Origin: an uncultured Psychroserpens sp.
GTDB taxonomy: Bacteria > Bacteroidota > Bacteroidia > Flavobacteriales > Flavobacteriaceae
Direction: 5' to 3'
DNA length: 64,000 nt
Assembly: GCF_947492715.1 (NCBI RefSeq)
Contig: NZ_CANLNS010000001.1
Coordinates: 930,001 to 994,000 of the forward strand
Both the position numbers and the translations under genes were made by a program. Every line of letters begins with the position of its first letter. Positions within the stretch are counted from its first letter, which is position 1. A model generated the notes under the pieces. The model worked only from the letters and a program-made list of their open reading frames with translations, did not search any database and was not told where the DNA came from. Positions 8,382 through 17,625 of the stretch are shown piece by piece.

Positions 8382-10508
8382 TTATGGTTTAGGAGGAAAT
8401 ACATAGAGAAAGTCTGTATACATACTTCCTGCTTCTTGCCACTCTCCTTCATTCACTGAAGAAGTAGTTACAGTATTGATCCTGTAGTCATATTTTCTAT
8501 TATCAAAGTCTATGGATTGTAATAATTGTCTTGCTGTTTTTGACATTTTTATTACACCTTCGGGTTGGTCTTTATTTAATACGATAGAAAATGTATTATT
8601 GGGATCATCTTTTAATCTTGTTTCGATAAGTAAGCTAATCACGTTCATATATAGTAAGCGTTCGTCCTCCGAAAGTGTGCTCCAATTTTTAAATGGTGGA
8701 CAGAGCACCTTTAAATTCCAAATTTCTGAATCTCCTGAAGCACGATCTATAACAGAATTCATTATAACTTCTGAATTAATATCTGCTCGCACTCCGTAAG
8801 GTTCACAGACCAGAGCTGTCCAAACCATATTTTTATCAGGAATAGAATCAACAGATGTGCCGTCAAGATTAATATCCACCTCTTGTTGTGGTTCAATTAA
8901 AGGCCAATTTTTTTCTCTTATGGTTGTTTTTAGGTCATTATCAACATGGTGCACTTCTTTTTTTTCTTCATCTACTGAAAGTAAGGTAAGTTCAACACCT
9001 TCGAGTTTTAATGGTATATCTGTTTTATTAATGAGTTTAAAACCTGATGGCCAAGAAGTTTGTCCGTTGCTAGAAATAAGCATTTCAGTATCAAGGTGAA
9101 TATTTTGTAACTTCTCTAAGTTTAATTCAACATTAATCGGTTTACTTTTTGTGATAATATCTTCGCCTTCTTCTTTTTCTTGAAGTTCAAAGAATATTTT
9201 ACCAATATTAACAGCTCCTCGTAAAAGTTCTCTTTTAAAAACCTCAAAAGACTCTAGACTAAAATCTCCTGTAATGGCAAACCCTTTAACAGGATCTATA
9301 TTTATGAGTTCTTTTTTAAATTTACCAGATAAAGGATCATCGTCTAAAAATCTATCTTCTATTACAAAACTTACTTCTTTATAACCTTCAAGTCGAAGGT
9401 CTTGAGCATATTTAATTTTACCTCCAAATCTATCGCTTAATTCGCGCATTAGATCTTTTTTAGCTTTCGGATGAAAATAAGGGATCATATGAAAGATCAC
9501 CTTAATACGATACACATAGGCTTCAGTTTCATTTTTTATTTTATATAGATTAATATCCACCATTGGTTGACCGAGTCTATCAACGGCTATTCTATAAACT
9601 TGAGGCAAGAAGAGTACCTTATTAGGATCATTTGTTAATCTATAATAAAATGAATGATCTTCATTATTACTAGCTTTATTAGCAAGTGTCCATTTATAGT
9701 CTTGAATTTCAAGATTGGAGAAGATTCCTCCAAACACCTCAGGATCATTTGGTTCGACATGCTTAAACAACTCCGTTTTTACAACAACTTTTCGAGGCTT
9801 TACATCTTTGTTTTTAACCTTTTTCGCTGCAACATGTATCGGTTTACGTGTTCTTGGGTCAATTGCTCTTCTCGCTTTTCTTATTGTGAATGGAGGCTTT
9901 TGCCACCATACGTCTGCAAGAACTTCAAACTTGGCCAAAATATTTGGGCTTGTAAATGCCTTATAAATGGCGTCTTTAACGTCTGCTTTAATTAAAGCAT
10001 GTGCGTAAATGTGATTTGAAACATTTAATGCTTGAATTGGATTGGTTTTGGTAATCGTTAACGGAATTGTTTTAGTTGCTCCATTATGTTCATAATGAAA
10101 TTTAATTTTAAGTTCTCTATAAGCCAACGGAATAACATTAGGTTCATCCCGATAAGCCTCTATAATTATTTTGAGATGTATATCTTCGTTATCGCCTTCA
10201 GAAAATCGTAATGCCTGTTCTCCTGGTATTTTTTCTTCAGTAGTTTGAAGTTTAAACCTAAATTTCGGCCTTCCGTATTTCTTCCTATTATATTCATATA
10301 CACCATCACCAGAGGGAGCTGAATTTAAAGTATTTGTTATAGGCTGAATGAGCACAGCATGCACTTGAGTAAATAACTTTGCGTTATAGGCCTGAAACTG
10401 CATCTTTACAGGATTAATTTGCGTTAATCCTTTCAGCGTAGCTGGGTTCTGTGAACTTTTAGCTGCTACTCTTGATCTTATATCTCTTGGTTTCCTCTGA
10501 ATTGACAT
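8382..10508 (-). CDS. Divergent large protein of the same operon (708 aa), unknown function
   Basis: This copy departs from the others. The first 280 residues are unrelated by eye and basic (for example KKVKNKDVKPRKVVVKTE), and the shared segment appears internally as DPNKVLFLPQVYRIAVDRLG (about residues 300-320), followed by GQPMVDINLYKI as in the N-termini of its neighbours. The rest is beta-rich with no recognised catalytic motif, signal peptide or TM segment. It may have gained an N-terminal domain, or it may be a distinct subunit that keeps only part of the common module. It is flanked by gaps of 23 bp (downstream) and 55 bp (upstream); the latter is the largest in the operon and the only room for an internal promoter. 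Confidence 0.55.
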   Translation of the reverse strand: MSIQRKPRDIRSRVAAKSSQNPATLKGLTQINPVKMQFQAYNAKLFTQVHAVLIQPITNTLNSAPSGDGVYEYNRKKYGRPKFRFKLQTTEEKIPGEQALRFSEGDNEDIHLKIIIEAYRDEPNVIPLAYRELKIKFHYEHNGATKTIPLTITKTNPIQALNVSNHIYAHALIKADVKDAIYKAFTSPNILAKFEVLADVWWQKPPFTIRKARRAIDPRTRKPIHVAAKKVKNKDVKPRKVVVKTELFKHVEPNDPEVFGGIFSNLEIQDYKWTLANKASNNEDHSFYYRLTNDPNKVLFLPQVYRIAVDRLGQPMVDINLYKIKNETEAYVYRIKVIFHMIPYFHPKAKKDLMRELSDRFGGKIKYAQDLRLEGYKEVSFVIEDRFLDDDPLSGKFKKELINIDPVKGFAITGDFSLESFEVFKRELLRGAVNIGKIFFELQEKEEGEDIITKSKPINVELNLEKLQNIHLDTEMLISSNGQTSWPSGFKLINKTDIPLKLEGVELTLLSVDEEKKEVHHVDNDLKTTIREKNWPLIEPQQEVDINLDGTSVDSIPDKNMVWTALVCEPYGVRADINSEVIMNSVIDRASGDSEIWNLKVLCPPFKNWSTLSEDERLLYMNVISLLIETRLKDDPNNTFSIVLNKDQPEGVIKMSKTARQLLQSIDFDNRKYDYRINTVTTSSVNEGEWQEAGSMYTDFLYVFPPKP

Positions 10509-10563
10509 GAATTAAATTTTTATATGATTATTAGGCGATGATCTCTTATAATTAAGCAAAGAC

Positions 10564-13116
10564 CTATTGAGGTGTTACAATTGGATCTTCTGTACCTGGC
10601 TCAACTGGTGGCAATGGATCTTCAATAGGCTCATCGCTGCCTTCTGGGTCTTCTAAAATGAGAATGCCTCCTTTTGTTTTTTCCATAGGTATATCCACTA
10701 CCTTTCCATCTCCAGCATACTTTAACGTACATTCGAATTCATTTCCTCCAGGATGAAAAGACAGAATCTCAAATGTTTTTAGAAAGTCGCTTTGATCTAA
10801 GCGGATGGTATCCTGCTTTTCGTAGTTATTGTTGGTATCCTTATAGCTTACTGTAGCGTAAACCATTTTCCATTTGGTCCAATCTAACAAGCCTCCATCA
10901 ATAGTTAGTGCTTGTCTGTGACGTTTAAGATCTATTGGCGGAATATCCTCATCACTTTTGGCTACTTCCCAATCTGATGTCACGACCAAACCATCTACAT
11001 ATTGTACAAAGTGACGATACTTAAAAGAATTTGTAGCGCCTTCACGAAGTCGCATACTCCAATCCCAAGTTTCTGAACCTGTAAACCATTTTGAAAATTC
11101 TTCTGTAATGACATTTGCTTTATCTTCATAGATGATTTCAACTTTTGCCGTAGTTACAGAATTAGTATCCATTAACACATCAAAAGAGGCTTTTGCTCTT
11201 CCCACGAGATCATCATCAATTGATAATACTTCTCTCGTGTCTTCTATGTAATCTGATTCGCTTTGCGTACCATCTAAATAGATCCATTTTTTCTTGTAGC
11301 GATATGATTTATCTTCATGACCATACATAAAACATTTCCACGTATCTGAAAGAGACTCTTGGTTTAAACGAATTTGCTTCTTTGAATCTGGCTTGTTAGG
11401 CTCAGCTTTGTATTCCATGTCAACAACAACTTCTTTAACCATTGTCCAATCGATATCACCGGCAGTCACCTGAGTTGTTATAAACCCTAACTTATCGTAA
11501 GACACATTAAGAACACGATCACTAATATTATTAAGCTGTATTGGTGGTGGTGCATCGGCAGTTCCTTTATATGATATTTTGGCTTCAGCATTGTAAAAAT
11601 CAACTAATTCTCCCTTTGCATTTCTAGCCATACTTACTCTAAAAGTGAAAACTTCTTCCCCTGTTTCGAACAAGAATGACTTTGCATTTTGGCGTACAAT
11701 CCCAGATTTATGATCCTTTTGTTTGTAGTTCACATTTACAATAACAGAGTCTATATTATCTAGAACGAAATCGGCATTCACTTTTACCTGAACCTCAAGC
11801 ATTTGTACTTCTGGACTACTTACATCGATATATCGAACAGCTGCTTTACGTTCACTTTCTGTAAGCTGAACAGACAATGTTCCATTAGGGTATCTTAAAA
11901 ACTCAACAACTCCATTTTTCTTAAAATGAAAATTGATATCAGATACACTAGTTTTTTTAATATCATTTCTAAAATAGTAGTAATGGTCTTGATTCTTAAC
12001 TCTTTTATCTCTATGAGTTAGCTTTAAATCAGAATCTGGTTGTATGCTCGTACCAGTTGATGCACCCTCTTCTCCTTCATCTTCATCCTTACTATCTCCT
12101 ATAAATGCGGTTTCAAAAAATGATTTAATTATGGTCCCAAAGATGAGTTCCATTAAAGACTTTCTTAAGTTATCTTCTACTTCTTTTTTCTCGGCACTAT
12201 TAGATGCCATATCTCCATAATCGGTTATTTCAATTCTAACAACTTTTCTATCAATCATTTGCTCTACTAACGAATTGATATCTTCTTTATCAACATCAAC
12301 CTTATGATCATAGGTTGTTGTTTTTTTAGAGTACGTCACACCTAAAAACTTCTTAGTTTTTGTTCTTTTTCCTTGTTGAATGTGTTTTTTATAAGTTTCT
12401 TTTTGGGTTTGTAAAAACTCATATATTTGAGTTCCTTTAGCCCTAACTTTTACTTCAAGATTTGGAATATGAGCATACCCCTTTAAATCGTATCTAACAA
12501 TTGCCTGAATGGGTGTTTTTTCATCAGTTCCTTTTTTTGTTTTAAATCCTTTTGAAAGCGCATCAAACATGAGTTGGGCACCTTCCACACCAAATGTGGC
12601 ATACACTGCAGCCGAGTTAGAGGCTGTTAAGGATGGTTTAACTTCAGAGCTAGAACTTTTTTTGAATGTATCACCAAGCCCTTCCAATATTTCTAATCTT
12701 ACTGTTCCGTCTTTCCAAGTTCCTGGATAGGTTAAAATAGGTTCAATTTTCCTTGTTGGCACTGCTCTTTTGTAACGTTTATGATAGCGACGAACGAACG
12801 CATGCGATTTTTGATTTAATATCTTTTTTAAGTAAGTCGTTGCAATTTTATGCTCCTCTTTAGACAAGGATAAATCGACTGTAACCAGTAACTGTCCTAA
12901 TTGGGTTTCAACGAGTTCTTTATTGGAGCTACTTGCGTAGGCTATATCTGCATTTCTTGAGAAAAAGTTATAACTCAAAGCAGGTTTTCCATCTTGATCT
13001 CTTGCCACAACTGGTGTGGATCTTAAAGCATAAAATATATTGTCTTTTTTATGATCTCTAAATATTTCTACGTCTGGGAGTCCTGGAACTCCAATTTTAT
13101 CTAATAATGAAAGCAT
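10564..13116 (-). CDS. Giant beta-rich operon paralogue (850 aa) with Ig-like repeats
   Basis: The N-terminal domain has VEIFRDHKKDNIFYALRSTP (about residues 16-35), WKDGTVRLEILEG, KPSLTASNSAAVYATFGVEGA and RYDLKGYAHIP. A Lys-rich insert (about 245-275) and a helical block (about 285-340, LMELIFGTIIKSFF) follow. The C-terminal half shows the clearest repeats: about four units of 90-100 residues with a V-x-V-x-Y strand (VVVDMEYKAEP, KVEIIYEDK, YATVSYKDTN), a polar loop, an aromatic Y-R-Y/F-K-Y strand and a Y-x-DG turn. The last unit ends in EKTKGGILILEDPEG and a Pro/Glu-rich tail. The repeats suggest Ig-like folds used for binding or stacking, which is an inference. No signal peptide or enzyme motif is visible. 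Confidence 0.6.
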   Translation of the reverse strand: MLSLLDKIGVPGLPDVEIFRDHKKDNIFYALRSTPVVARDQDGKPALSYNFFSRNADIAYASSSNKELVETQLGQLLVTVDLSLSKEEHKIATTYLKKILNQKSHAFVRRYHKRYKRAVPTRKIEPILTYPGTWKDGTVRLEILEGLGDTFKKSSSSEVKPSLTASNSAAVYATFGVEGAQLMFDALSKGFKTKKGTDEKTPIQAIVRYDLKGYAHIPNLEVKVRAKGTQIYEFLQTQKETYKKHIQQGKRTKTKKFLGVTYSKKTTTYDHKVDVDKEDINSLVEQMIDRKVVRIEITDYGDMASNSAEKKEVEDNLRKSLMELIFGTIIKSFFETAFIGDSKDEDEGEEGASTGTSIQPDSDLKLTHRDKRVKNQDHYYYFRNDIKKTSVSDINFHFKKNGVVEFLRYPNGTLSVQLTESERKAAVRYIDVSSPEVQMLEVQVKVNADFVLDNIDSVIVNVNYKQKDHKSGIVRQNAKSFLFETGEEVFTFRVSMARNAKGELVDFYNAEAKISYKGTADAPPPIQLNNISDRVLNVSYDKLGFITTQVTAGDIDWTMVKEVVVDMEYKAEPNKPDSKKQIRLNQESLSDTWKCFMYGHEDKSYRYKKKWIYLDGTQSESDYIEDTREVLSIDDDLVGRAKASFDVLMDTNSVTTAKVEIIYEDKANVITEEFSKWFTGSETWDWSMRLREGATNSFKYRHFVQYVDGLVVTSDWEVAKSDEDIPPIDLKRHRQALTIDGGLLDWTKWKMVYATVSYKDTNNNYEKQDTIRLDQSDFLKTFEILSFHPGGNEFECTLKYAGDGKVVDIPMEKTKGGILILEDPEGSDEPIEDPLPPVEPGTEDPIVTPQ

Positions 13117-13148
13117 GATATTGTGTGTTTATTTGTTATTCGTTTTAT

Positions 13149-15851
13149 TTAATTCACAGTTGTTATTGGCAACATGAGTTGTGGTGTATTTGGAGGTATA
13201 GCATAGCTTTGCTCTTCTTGTGATCCATCTTTGGCAAAAATGCGAACGGCTGCTGTAAGTGCTACTGTAACTGGTAAATCTGGTATAATAGCAATATCTT
13301 CTACCTTACTCGAGTTTAAAAACAACACTGTATTACCTGGGTGAGATGGATCTGTACTACTTAAGTTAATTTCTATTGCAGCTAGACGTCCAGCAAAAGT
13401 GGCTTGACCTAATAAAGTAGCAACTTTTAAAGTCCTAAATCCGCTATTATCTAAATTAATGAAGGGTTGTTCTGTATCGTAATTAATCCAGTTACCTTCA
13501 AGTAATCTACCATCATTAAGTATAAATCGGCTTCGTCCTCTCCATTGTCTCGGATCTGATTCTTCTACTAAAACAGCAAAGGACTTGGTTGGAATTTCTG
13601 GTGTAAGACTAAGCGTTGTTTCTTTCTCTTCAGAATCGGCTGTAGTATATTTAATATCTACCAATGTTTGTCTCACTAAGTTATTACTACTAGCTAAGTT
13701 TGGTGTGATATTGAATATTCTTGCAAATGGTCTATCAACCACAACTTGAGAGTCTTTTATATTCTCTTCTTCAAAAACCAGTTTTTCATCTTTAAAGAAA
13801 AACTCTTGTTTTAAGTAATAATCGTATTGATTCTCCTCTGGAGGGTGAATTAAATAGCGTTTCATTTCGGCATTTGCGCTATTTAATATTGTGGTTCTTC
13901 CATTTGCTGATTTGGAAGGCGCTAAAAAGACTTGAACCGAACGAATACCATCATCACTAAACTGTAATTCACCAGCTTGAATCTCAACGGGAATTAATGG
14001 AGAATGTGTATCCATATTGATACTTAAGGCACGATCTGTTTCGTCTTCAAAAAGCTGAGATGTGATTTTAGTTTCTGGACTTCCAATAATAGATCCTGTA
14101 TTATGAATAAATTCTACTTGATAATCATAAGACAATGTTCCATGGTCATCAACAAAGAATTTTATTTTATCACTCAAGTTATTTTGATCTAGAGTAATAC
14201 TGTGTTCGTGCACACGTTGTGACTTGTCTCCTTTATTGCCTTTATATCCGTAAGAAATATGTACAATGGCTTCTCGAACATCATATTCTTCAAAATCAAA
14301 ACTTGCTCTAACTTCTAATTCTATTTCTTTAAATGGTCCTTCATTTAGACGAGTTATCATTAATTGTTTATCTGCATCAAAAGCAGTACCTGCCAATGTT
14401 AATGCTCCGTTAGGATGATATTTAATCACTTTGGCTTCGGCCTTATCAAATGTGAACTTTCTTTTTATTTGTTGTGAAATTTCACGTCTTCTCAGTGTAT
14501 ATCCAACATTAATATCGACATCTAACGCTGAAGATGTTTCTTCTTCTTCCGGGTTTTCATCTTCTCCAGATTCTCCTCCAGACTCACCTCCATTGGGAGT
14601 CTCATCTTCTGAAGGTACCGTAACGCTATTGTCAGGCGGATCAGTGTCTCCACCCGTTTCATTGTCACCTCCAGAGTCTTCTCCCTCTCCTGTTTCAGCT
14701 TCTCCTTCTGGACGATCATTATCAGAGTTTGTTCCATCTACGCTTTCTTCTCCATTACCTTCTGTGGTATCATCGTCTTCCCCAGAACCTTCTTCGTCTG
14801 TTTCTTCTCCTGCTTCTTCATCGGTCTCATCATCTTCCATGTCTTCTTCCTCTTCTCCTGATTCTTCTCCATTTCCTCCATCTTCATCTTCTTCCTCATT
14901 ATGTAATGGTGGATCGTCATGATCTTCATCTTCACCATCGGCATCCTCCTCTTCATCTCTAACTCTATTTGCTATAGTCTCATTGATTGCAGAACTATAG
15001 TCCTCAGTAGGGATTGCTGTAGCTTGAAATAGTGTTGGTCCCATTAATTTTTTCACCAACTCAATTCCAGTTGGGTCATTTCCTAAAAGATTGGTTTCAG
15101 ACTCTCCTTCGGCATAAACAACTTGCTTCACTGTAATCGCTCCATCACTCATTAATTCTCTAATCATAACATCAATATCTGCACTTGCAGCAATATTGAT
15201 ATTATCATTTTTAACTCCTGCTCTTAAGTTAAATGAATGGTTCCAGAAATCTTCGGTGGCTTTAAAATCCACCGTAATTTCTAAGTTATAGGCCTTCATT
15301 ACACCTAAATAGCTAAGGTCATAAACGACAGCCACCTGTGTTTGTCCTTCTTGCTTGAGTAAATTCCACATAATCTGAGCTGGTTTATTACTCAATCGTG
15401 TAGAAAACACTGCTGTTTGCCTAAGTCCCAAAGATGGCTTTGTTGAACCAGCAATAGTAACTTTAAAGTCTTCTGTATTGGCTTCTTGACTTCCGTCTGA
15501 ACTGAAAACTACAAGTTTGACATCACCATCTTTAAATGGCACCATTGACAGATTTACACCATCTCCATATTTGGATTTAAGTTCATCTTTTATAGATTCA
15601 AACTTTTCTTCTGTAGGTCCTAATTCAACTTGAAGCGTTAAAAACCCACCTACACGAGATTCATCGTTATCAAAATTGGGGTCGTCGCCTTCAATAATTT
15701 CATCGTCTGTATAAACCACATATTGAACCGCTCGTCCATTATCTGCAATTTTTGCTTTTTCTTCTGGGAGGCAGTAAAAATTATTTGGATCTGTATAATC
15801 TTGATAGATAATACATCCTTGAATGACTTCTTGTTTTTCTGTACTTAACAT
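13149..15851 (-). CDS. Giant operon paralogue (900 aa) with a long acidic linker
   Basis: The shared N-terminal domain includes IIYQDYTDPNNFYCLPEE (about residues 14-31), FKDGDVKLVVFSSDG (106-120), STKPSLGLRQTAVFSTRLS (136-154) and VYDLSYLGV (176-184). Residues about 298-440 are an extreme Asp/Glu/Ser/Gly linker with almost no basic residues, which the other copies lack. The beta-rich C-terminal half follows, starting at DVDINVGYTLRRREISQ, with Ig-like units. Acidic linkers often bind calcium or keep domains apart, but neither is shown here. It is the first of the giant genes, 32 bp after the peptidoglycan-binding protein. The opposite strand across the linker has long Ser-rich open frames; these are codon artefacts. 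Confidence 0.6.
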   Translation of the reverse strand: MLSTEKQEVIQGCIIYQDYTDPNNFYCLPEEKAKIADNGRAVQYVVYTDDEIIEGDDPNFDNDESRVGGFLTLQVELGPTEEKFESIKDELKSKYGDGVNLSMVPFKDGDVKLVVFSSDGSQEANTEDFKVTIAGSTKPSLGLRQTAVFSTRLSNKPAQIMWNLLKQEGQTQVAVVYDLSYLGVMKAYNLEITVDFKATEDFWNHSFNLRAGVKNDNINIAASADIDVMIRELMSDGAITVKQVVYAEGESETNLLGNDPTGIELVKKLMGPTLFQATAIPTEDYSSAINETIANRVRDEEEDADGEDEDHDDPPLHNEEEDEDGGNGEESGEEEEDMEDDETDEEAGEETDEEGSGEDDDTTEGNGEESVDGTNSDNDRPEGEAETGEGEDSGGDNETGGDTDPPDNSVTVPSEDETPNGGESGGESGEDENPEEEETSSALDVDINVGYTLRRREISQQIKRKFTFDKAEAKVIKYHPNGALTLAGTAFDADKQLMITRLNEGPFKEIELEVRASFDFEEYDVREAIVHISYGYKGNKGDKSQRVHEHSITLDQNNLSDKIKFFVDDHGTLSYDYQVEFIHNTGSIIGSPETKITSQLFEDETDRALSINMDTHSPLIPVEIQAGELQFSDDGIRSVQVFLAPSKSANGRTTILNSANAEMKRYLIHPPEENQYDYYLKQEFFFKDEKLVFEEENIKDSQVVVDRPFARIFNITPNLASSNNLVRQTLVDIKYTTADSEEKETTLSLTPEIPTKSFAVLVEESDPRQWRGRSRFILNDGRLLEGNWINYDTEQPFINLDNSGFRTLKVATLLGQATFAGRLAAIEINLSSTDPSHPGNTVLFLNSSKVEDIAIIPDLPVTVALTAAVRIFAKDGSQEEQSYAIPPNTPQLMLPITTVN
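14532..14960 (-). repeat. Low-complexity acidic tract inside the 900-aa protein
   Basis: About 143 codons, mostly GAA/GAT/GAG with Ser, Gly, Thr and Pro, encode residues about 298-440. On the plus strand it reads as a TTC/TCA/TCT-rich, pyrimidine-biased stretch. Imperfect short units such as GEESGEEEEDME and GGESGGESGEDENPEEEE recur, which suggests growth by slippage. Confidence 0.7.
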
Positions 15852-15883
15852 AATTCTTATTTTTTATACATTTATATATGGTC

Positions 15884-16945
15884 CTATATTGGCACACCTA
15901 AACTTCTGAAGGTGTTCTCTCCAGCACATCCATAGGCATTTCCATTAAAATTGTCTTTTTGAAATTTGATGAGTGCTTGCCCAGTTCCTCGACCAAAATC
16001 GCCATCAATTGAGCCCGAATAATATGGGTTTCCGGTACTTGCGCTTCGGGTAGCTGCCAAACCACGTTGAAGGCGCTCTACCATGCTTCCGGTTGATCCA
16101 TATCTCACTTTAATTAATGATGATTCTGATGCATTTGCCTTAGCAGCGTTATAGACATCTATACTATTTAAAAGAAGGTACTTGAAGGTGTTTTGATTTT
16201 CGGCTATATCGTCATAAACATTGCTAATGAATTTGTCCCAAGCATTCCAATTTCCGTTAGATTGACCACTAGGAATATATTGAGGAGGACAACCTGTAAT
16301 AACTTGACAACCGTAACTGCTGTAGTAATCAGACAAGCAAAAAGATGTCGAATAACTGTTTCCTCTTATGGATCTAACACGTGTTGTACTTGGATTATTT
16401 CTGGCACAATGGATATTATCTCCTGGGTTTCCTATTGAAATAGCAGCCGATGCACCATAATTGATAACAGGTTGCCCAGCGCTCATTGTATAGTTGGCAC
16501 GTCTAAGCGTTATTGAACTATTTAAGCGCAAAGCTCTGTGTTGTTGAAAGCCCGAACTACTTCTTGGATGTTGTCCTTTTATATAATCATAGAAACCTGG
16601 TTGCATACAATTAAATTGATGCATGCGTTTTCTGTTGCGTTCTACAAGTTTGAGATTTGGTACTGTACTAGATAAAAACACGGCCACTTTTCTTTGCGAA
16701 GGCAACCATTGCCCTATAAGACATCTTGGGTAGTAATAATTAATATTAACCCGTTGTAATAAATGACTTTCTTCAAACTGCATGTGCCCAGAGTAATCTA
16801 ATAACGATTCGTTTGGCGCAGCAGGCAAAGCTCCTCTTATTCCAAAAAGGATCATTTCATCTTCTCTGTTCTCTAAGGATATATTATTAAATTCGAAAGC
16901 CCTTCTTAAAACGGCGTCTGATATTCTAAAAGTTTGTGCTGACAT
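15884..16945 (-). CDS. Peptidoglycan-binding-domain protein with possible L,D-transpeptidase-like His/Cys pair
   Basis: The protein has 353 residues and no signal peptide. The C-terminal 75 residues (about 278-353) look like a PG_binding_1 repeat domain: LIKVRYGSTGSMVERLQRGL, then GSIDGDFGRGTGQALIKFQK. In the middle, DNIHCARN (His179) and SSYGCQVITG (Cys213) recall the His and Ser-x-Gly-Cys pair of YkuD-like enzymes and some phage endolysin domains; this is inference, because the spacing and surroundings were judged by eye. The N-terminal 150 residues are unrecognised. The start ATG is 3 bp after the stop of the amidase gene, so the two peptidoglycan-directed genes are probably co-translated. 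A cell-wall-binding or cleaving role is likely; the lack of an export signal is odd for such a protein. Confidence 0.6.
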   Translation of the reverse strand: MSAQTFRISDAVLRRAFEFNNISLENREDEMILFGIRGALPAAPNESLLDYSGHMQFEESHLLQRVNINYYYPRCLIGQWLPSQRKVAVFLSSTVPNLKLVERNRKRMHQFNCMQPGFYDYIKGQHPRSSSGFQQHRALRLNSSITLRRANYTMSAGQPVINYGASAAISIGNPGDNIHCARNNPSTTRVRSIRGNSYSTSFCLSDYYSSYGCQVITGCPPQYIPSGQSNGNWNAWDKFISNVYDDIAENQNTFKYLLLNSIDVYNAAKANASESSLIKVRYGSTGSMVERLQRGLAATRSASTGNPYYSGSIDGDFGRGTGQALIKFQKDNFNGNAYGCAGENTFRSLGVPI

Positions 16946-16948
16946 ATC

Positions 16949-17614
16949 TTAAATTTTAGATAATTGTTTAATCATTTCTTTTTGCGTGGCCTTATTGAAA
17001 ACACCGTTTATAGCAACACCAACTGTAGACTGAAATATTTTAAGAGCAGCTTCAGTTTTTGGTCCAAAAATGCCGTCAGATGTTCCTGGTTGACATCCAC
17101 AAAGTTTTAAGGCATCCTGAAGTTCTACTACTTCAATTCCTGTATCTCCTCTTCTTAAAACTTTTGTGCTTATTTTTTTATTTTTCAGCGGTCTAAGTCG
17201 TCTAAAACCTAGCAATTGGCTTGAAGCATATGCTGTTTCTCCAACTTGATTGTTTTGGTTTCCTCCTAGTGTATAAATTCGGGTATGATCTTGAGAATAC
17301 CCCATAAAAACTCCAACATGGCCCTTATAAGACTCTGGGCTTTCTCTCCAAAAAATAACAACATCTCCTGGCTCTGGATTCACTACTGGAATACCAACGT
17401 TTAACCATGATCTAGCGTTACCAAGGTCTGAAGATTCTACCTTAGCTTTTTTTGCAACCCAATTCATAAAAAAACTGCACCAAGGTGTTTCGTCATCGTT
17501 CACGTAACTGAAACCCGCTTCTTTAGCATAGTTTACAATTTTTTGATTATGCTGAGGCCCGGGAATTTCTCTAGTTCCTATTTCTCTTGAAGCAATATGT
17601 ATTAATGAGCTCAT
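16949..17614 (-). CDS. CHAP/NlpC-P60-like amidase (TIGR02594-type) with C-terminal peptidoglycan-binding domain
   Basis: The protein has 221 residues. The N-terminal catalytic domain (about 1-140) has the Cys in DETPWCSFFMNWVA (Cys46), the His in YKGHVGVFMGY (His99) and the PEPGDVVIFWR strand, which together mark the TIGR02594 group of Cys/His peptidoglycan hydrolases. The C-terminal PG_binding_1 domain (about 152-218) reads LRRGDTGIEVVELQDALKL and SDGIFGPKTEAALKIFQ. It should cut cell-wall peptide links. There is no signal peptide, as in many phage endolysins, so it needs another route to the wall. It is the second gene of the long operon, 11 bp after the small first gene. Confidence 0.82.
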   Translation of the reverse strand: MSSLIHIASREIGTREIPGPQHNQKIVNYAKEAGFSYVNDDETPWCSFFMNWVAKKAKVESSDLGNARSWLNVGIPVVNPEPGDVVIFWRESPESYKGHVGVFMGYSQDHTRIYTLGGNQNNQVGETAYASSQLLGFRRLRPLKNKKISTKVLRRGDTGIEVVELQDALKLCGCQPGTSDGIFGPKTEAALKIFQSTVGVAINGVFNKATQKEMIKQLSKI

Positions 17615-17625
17615 GATATTTATTT

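Noticed and set aside
14431-14962. Long open frames on the plus strand, Ser/Pro-rich, and minus frames across the acidic linker
   Set aside because: They are mirror images of the GAA/GAT-rich codons of the 900-residue protein; compositions are not protein-like and they have no neighbours or start signals.
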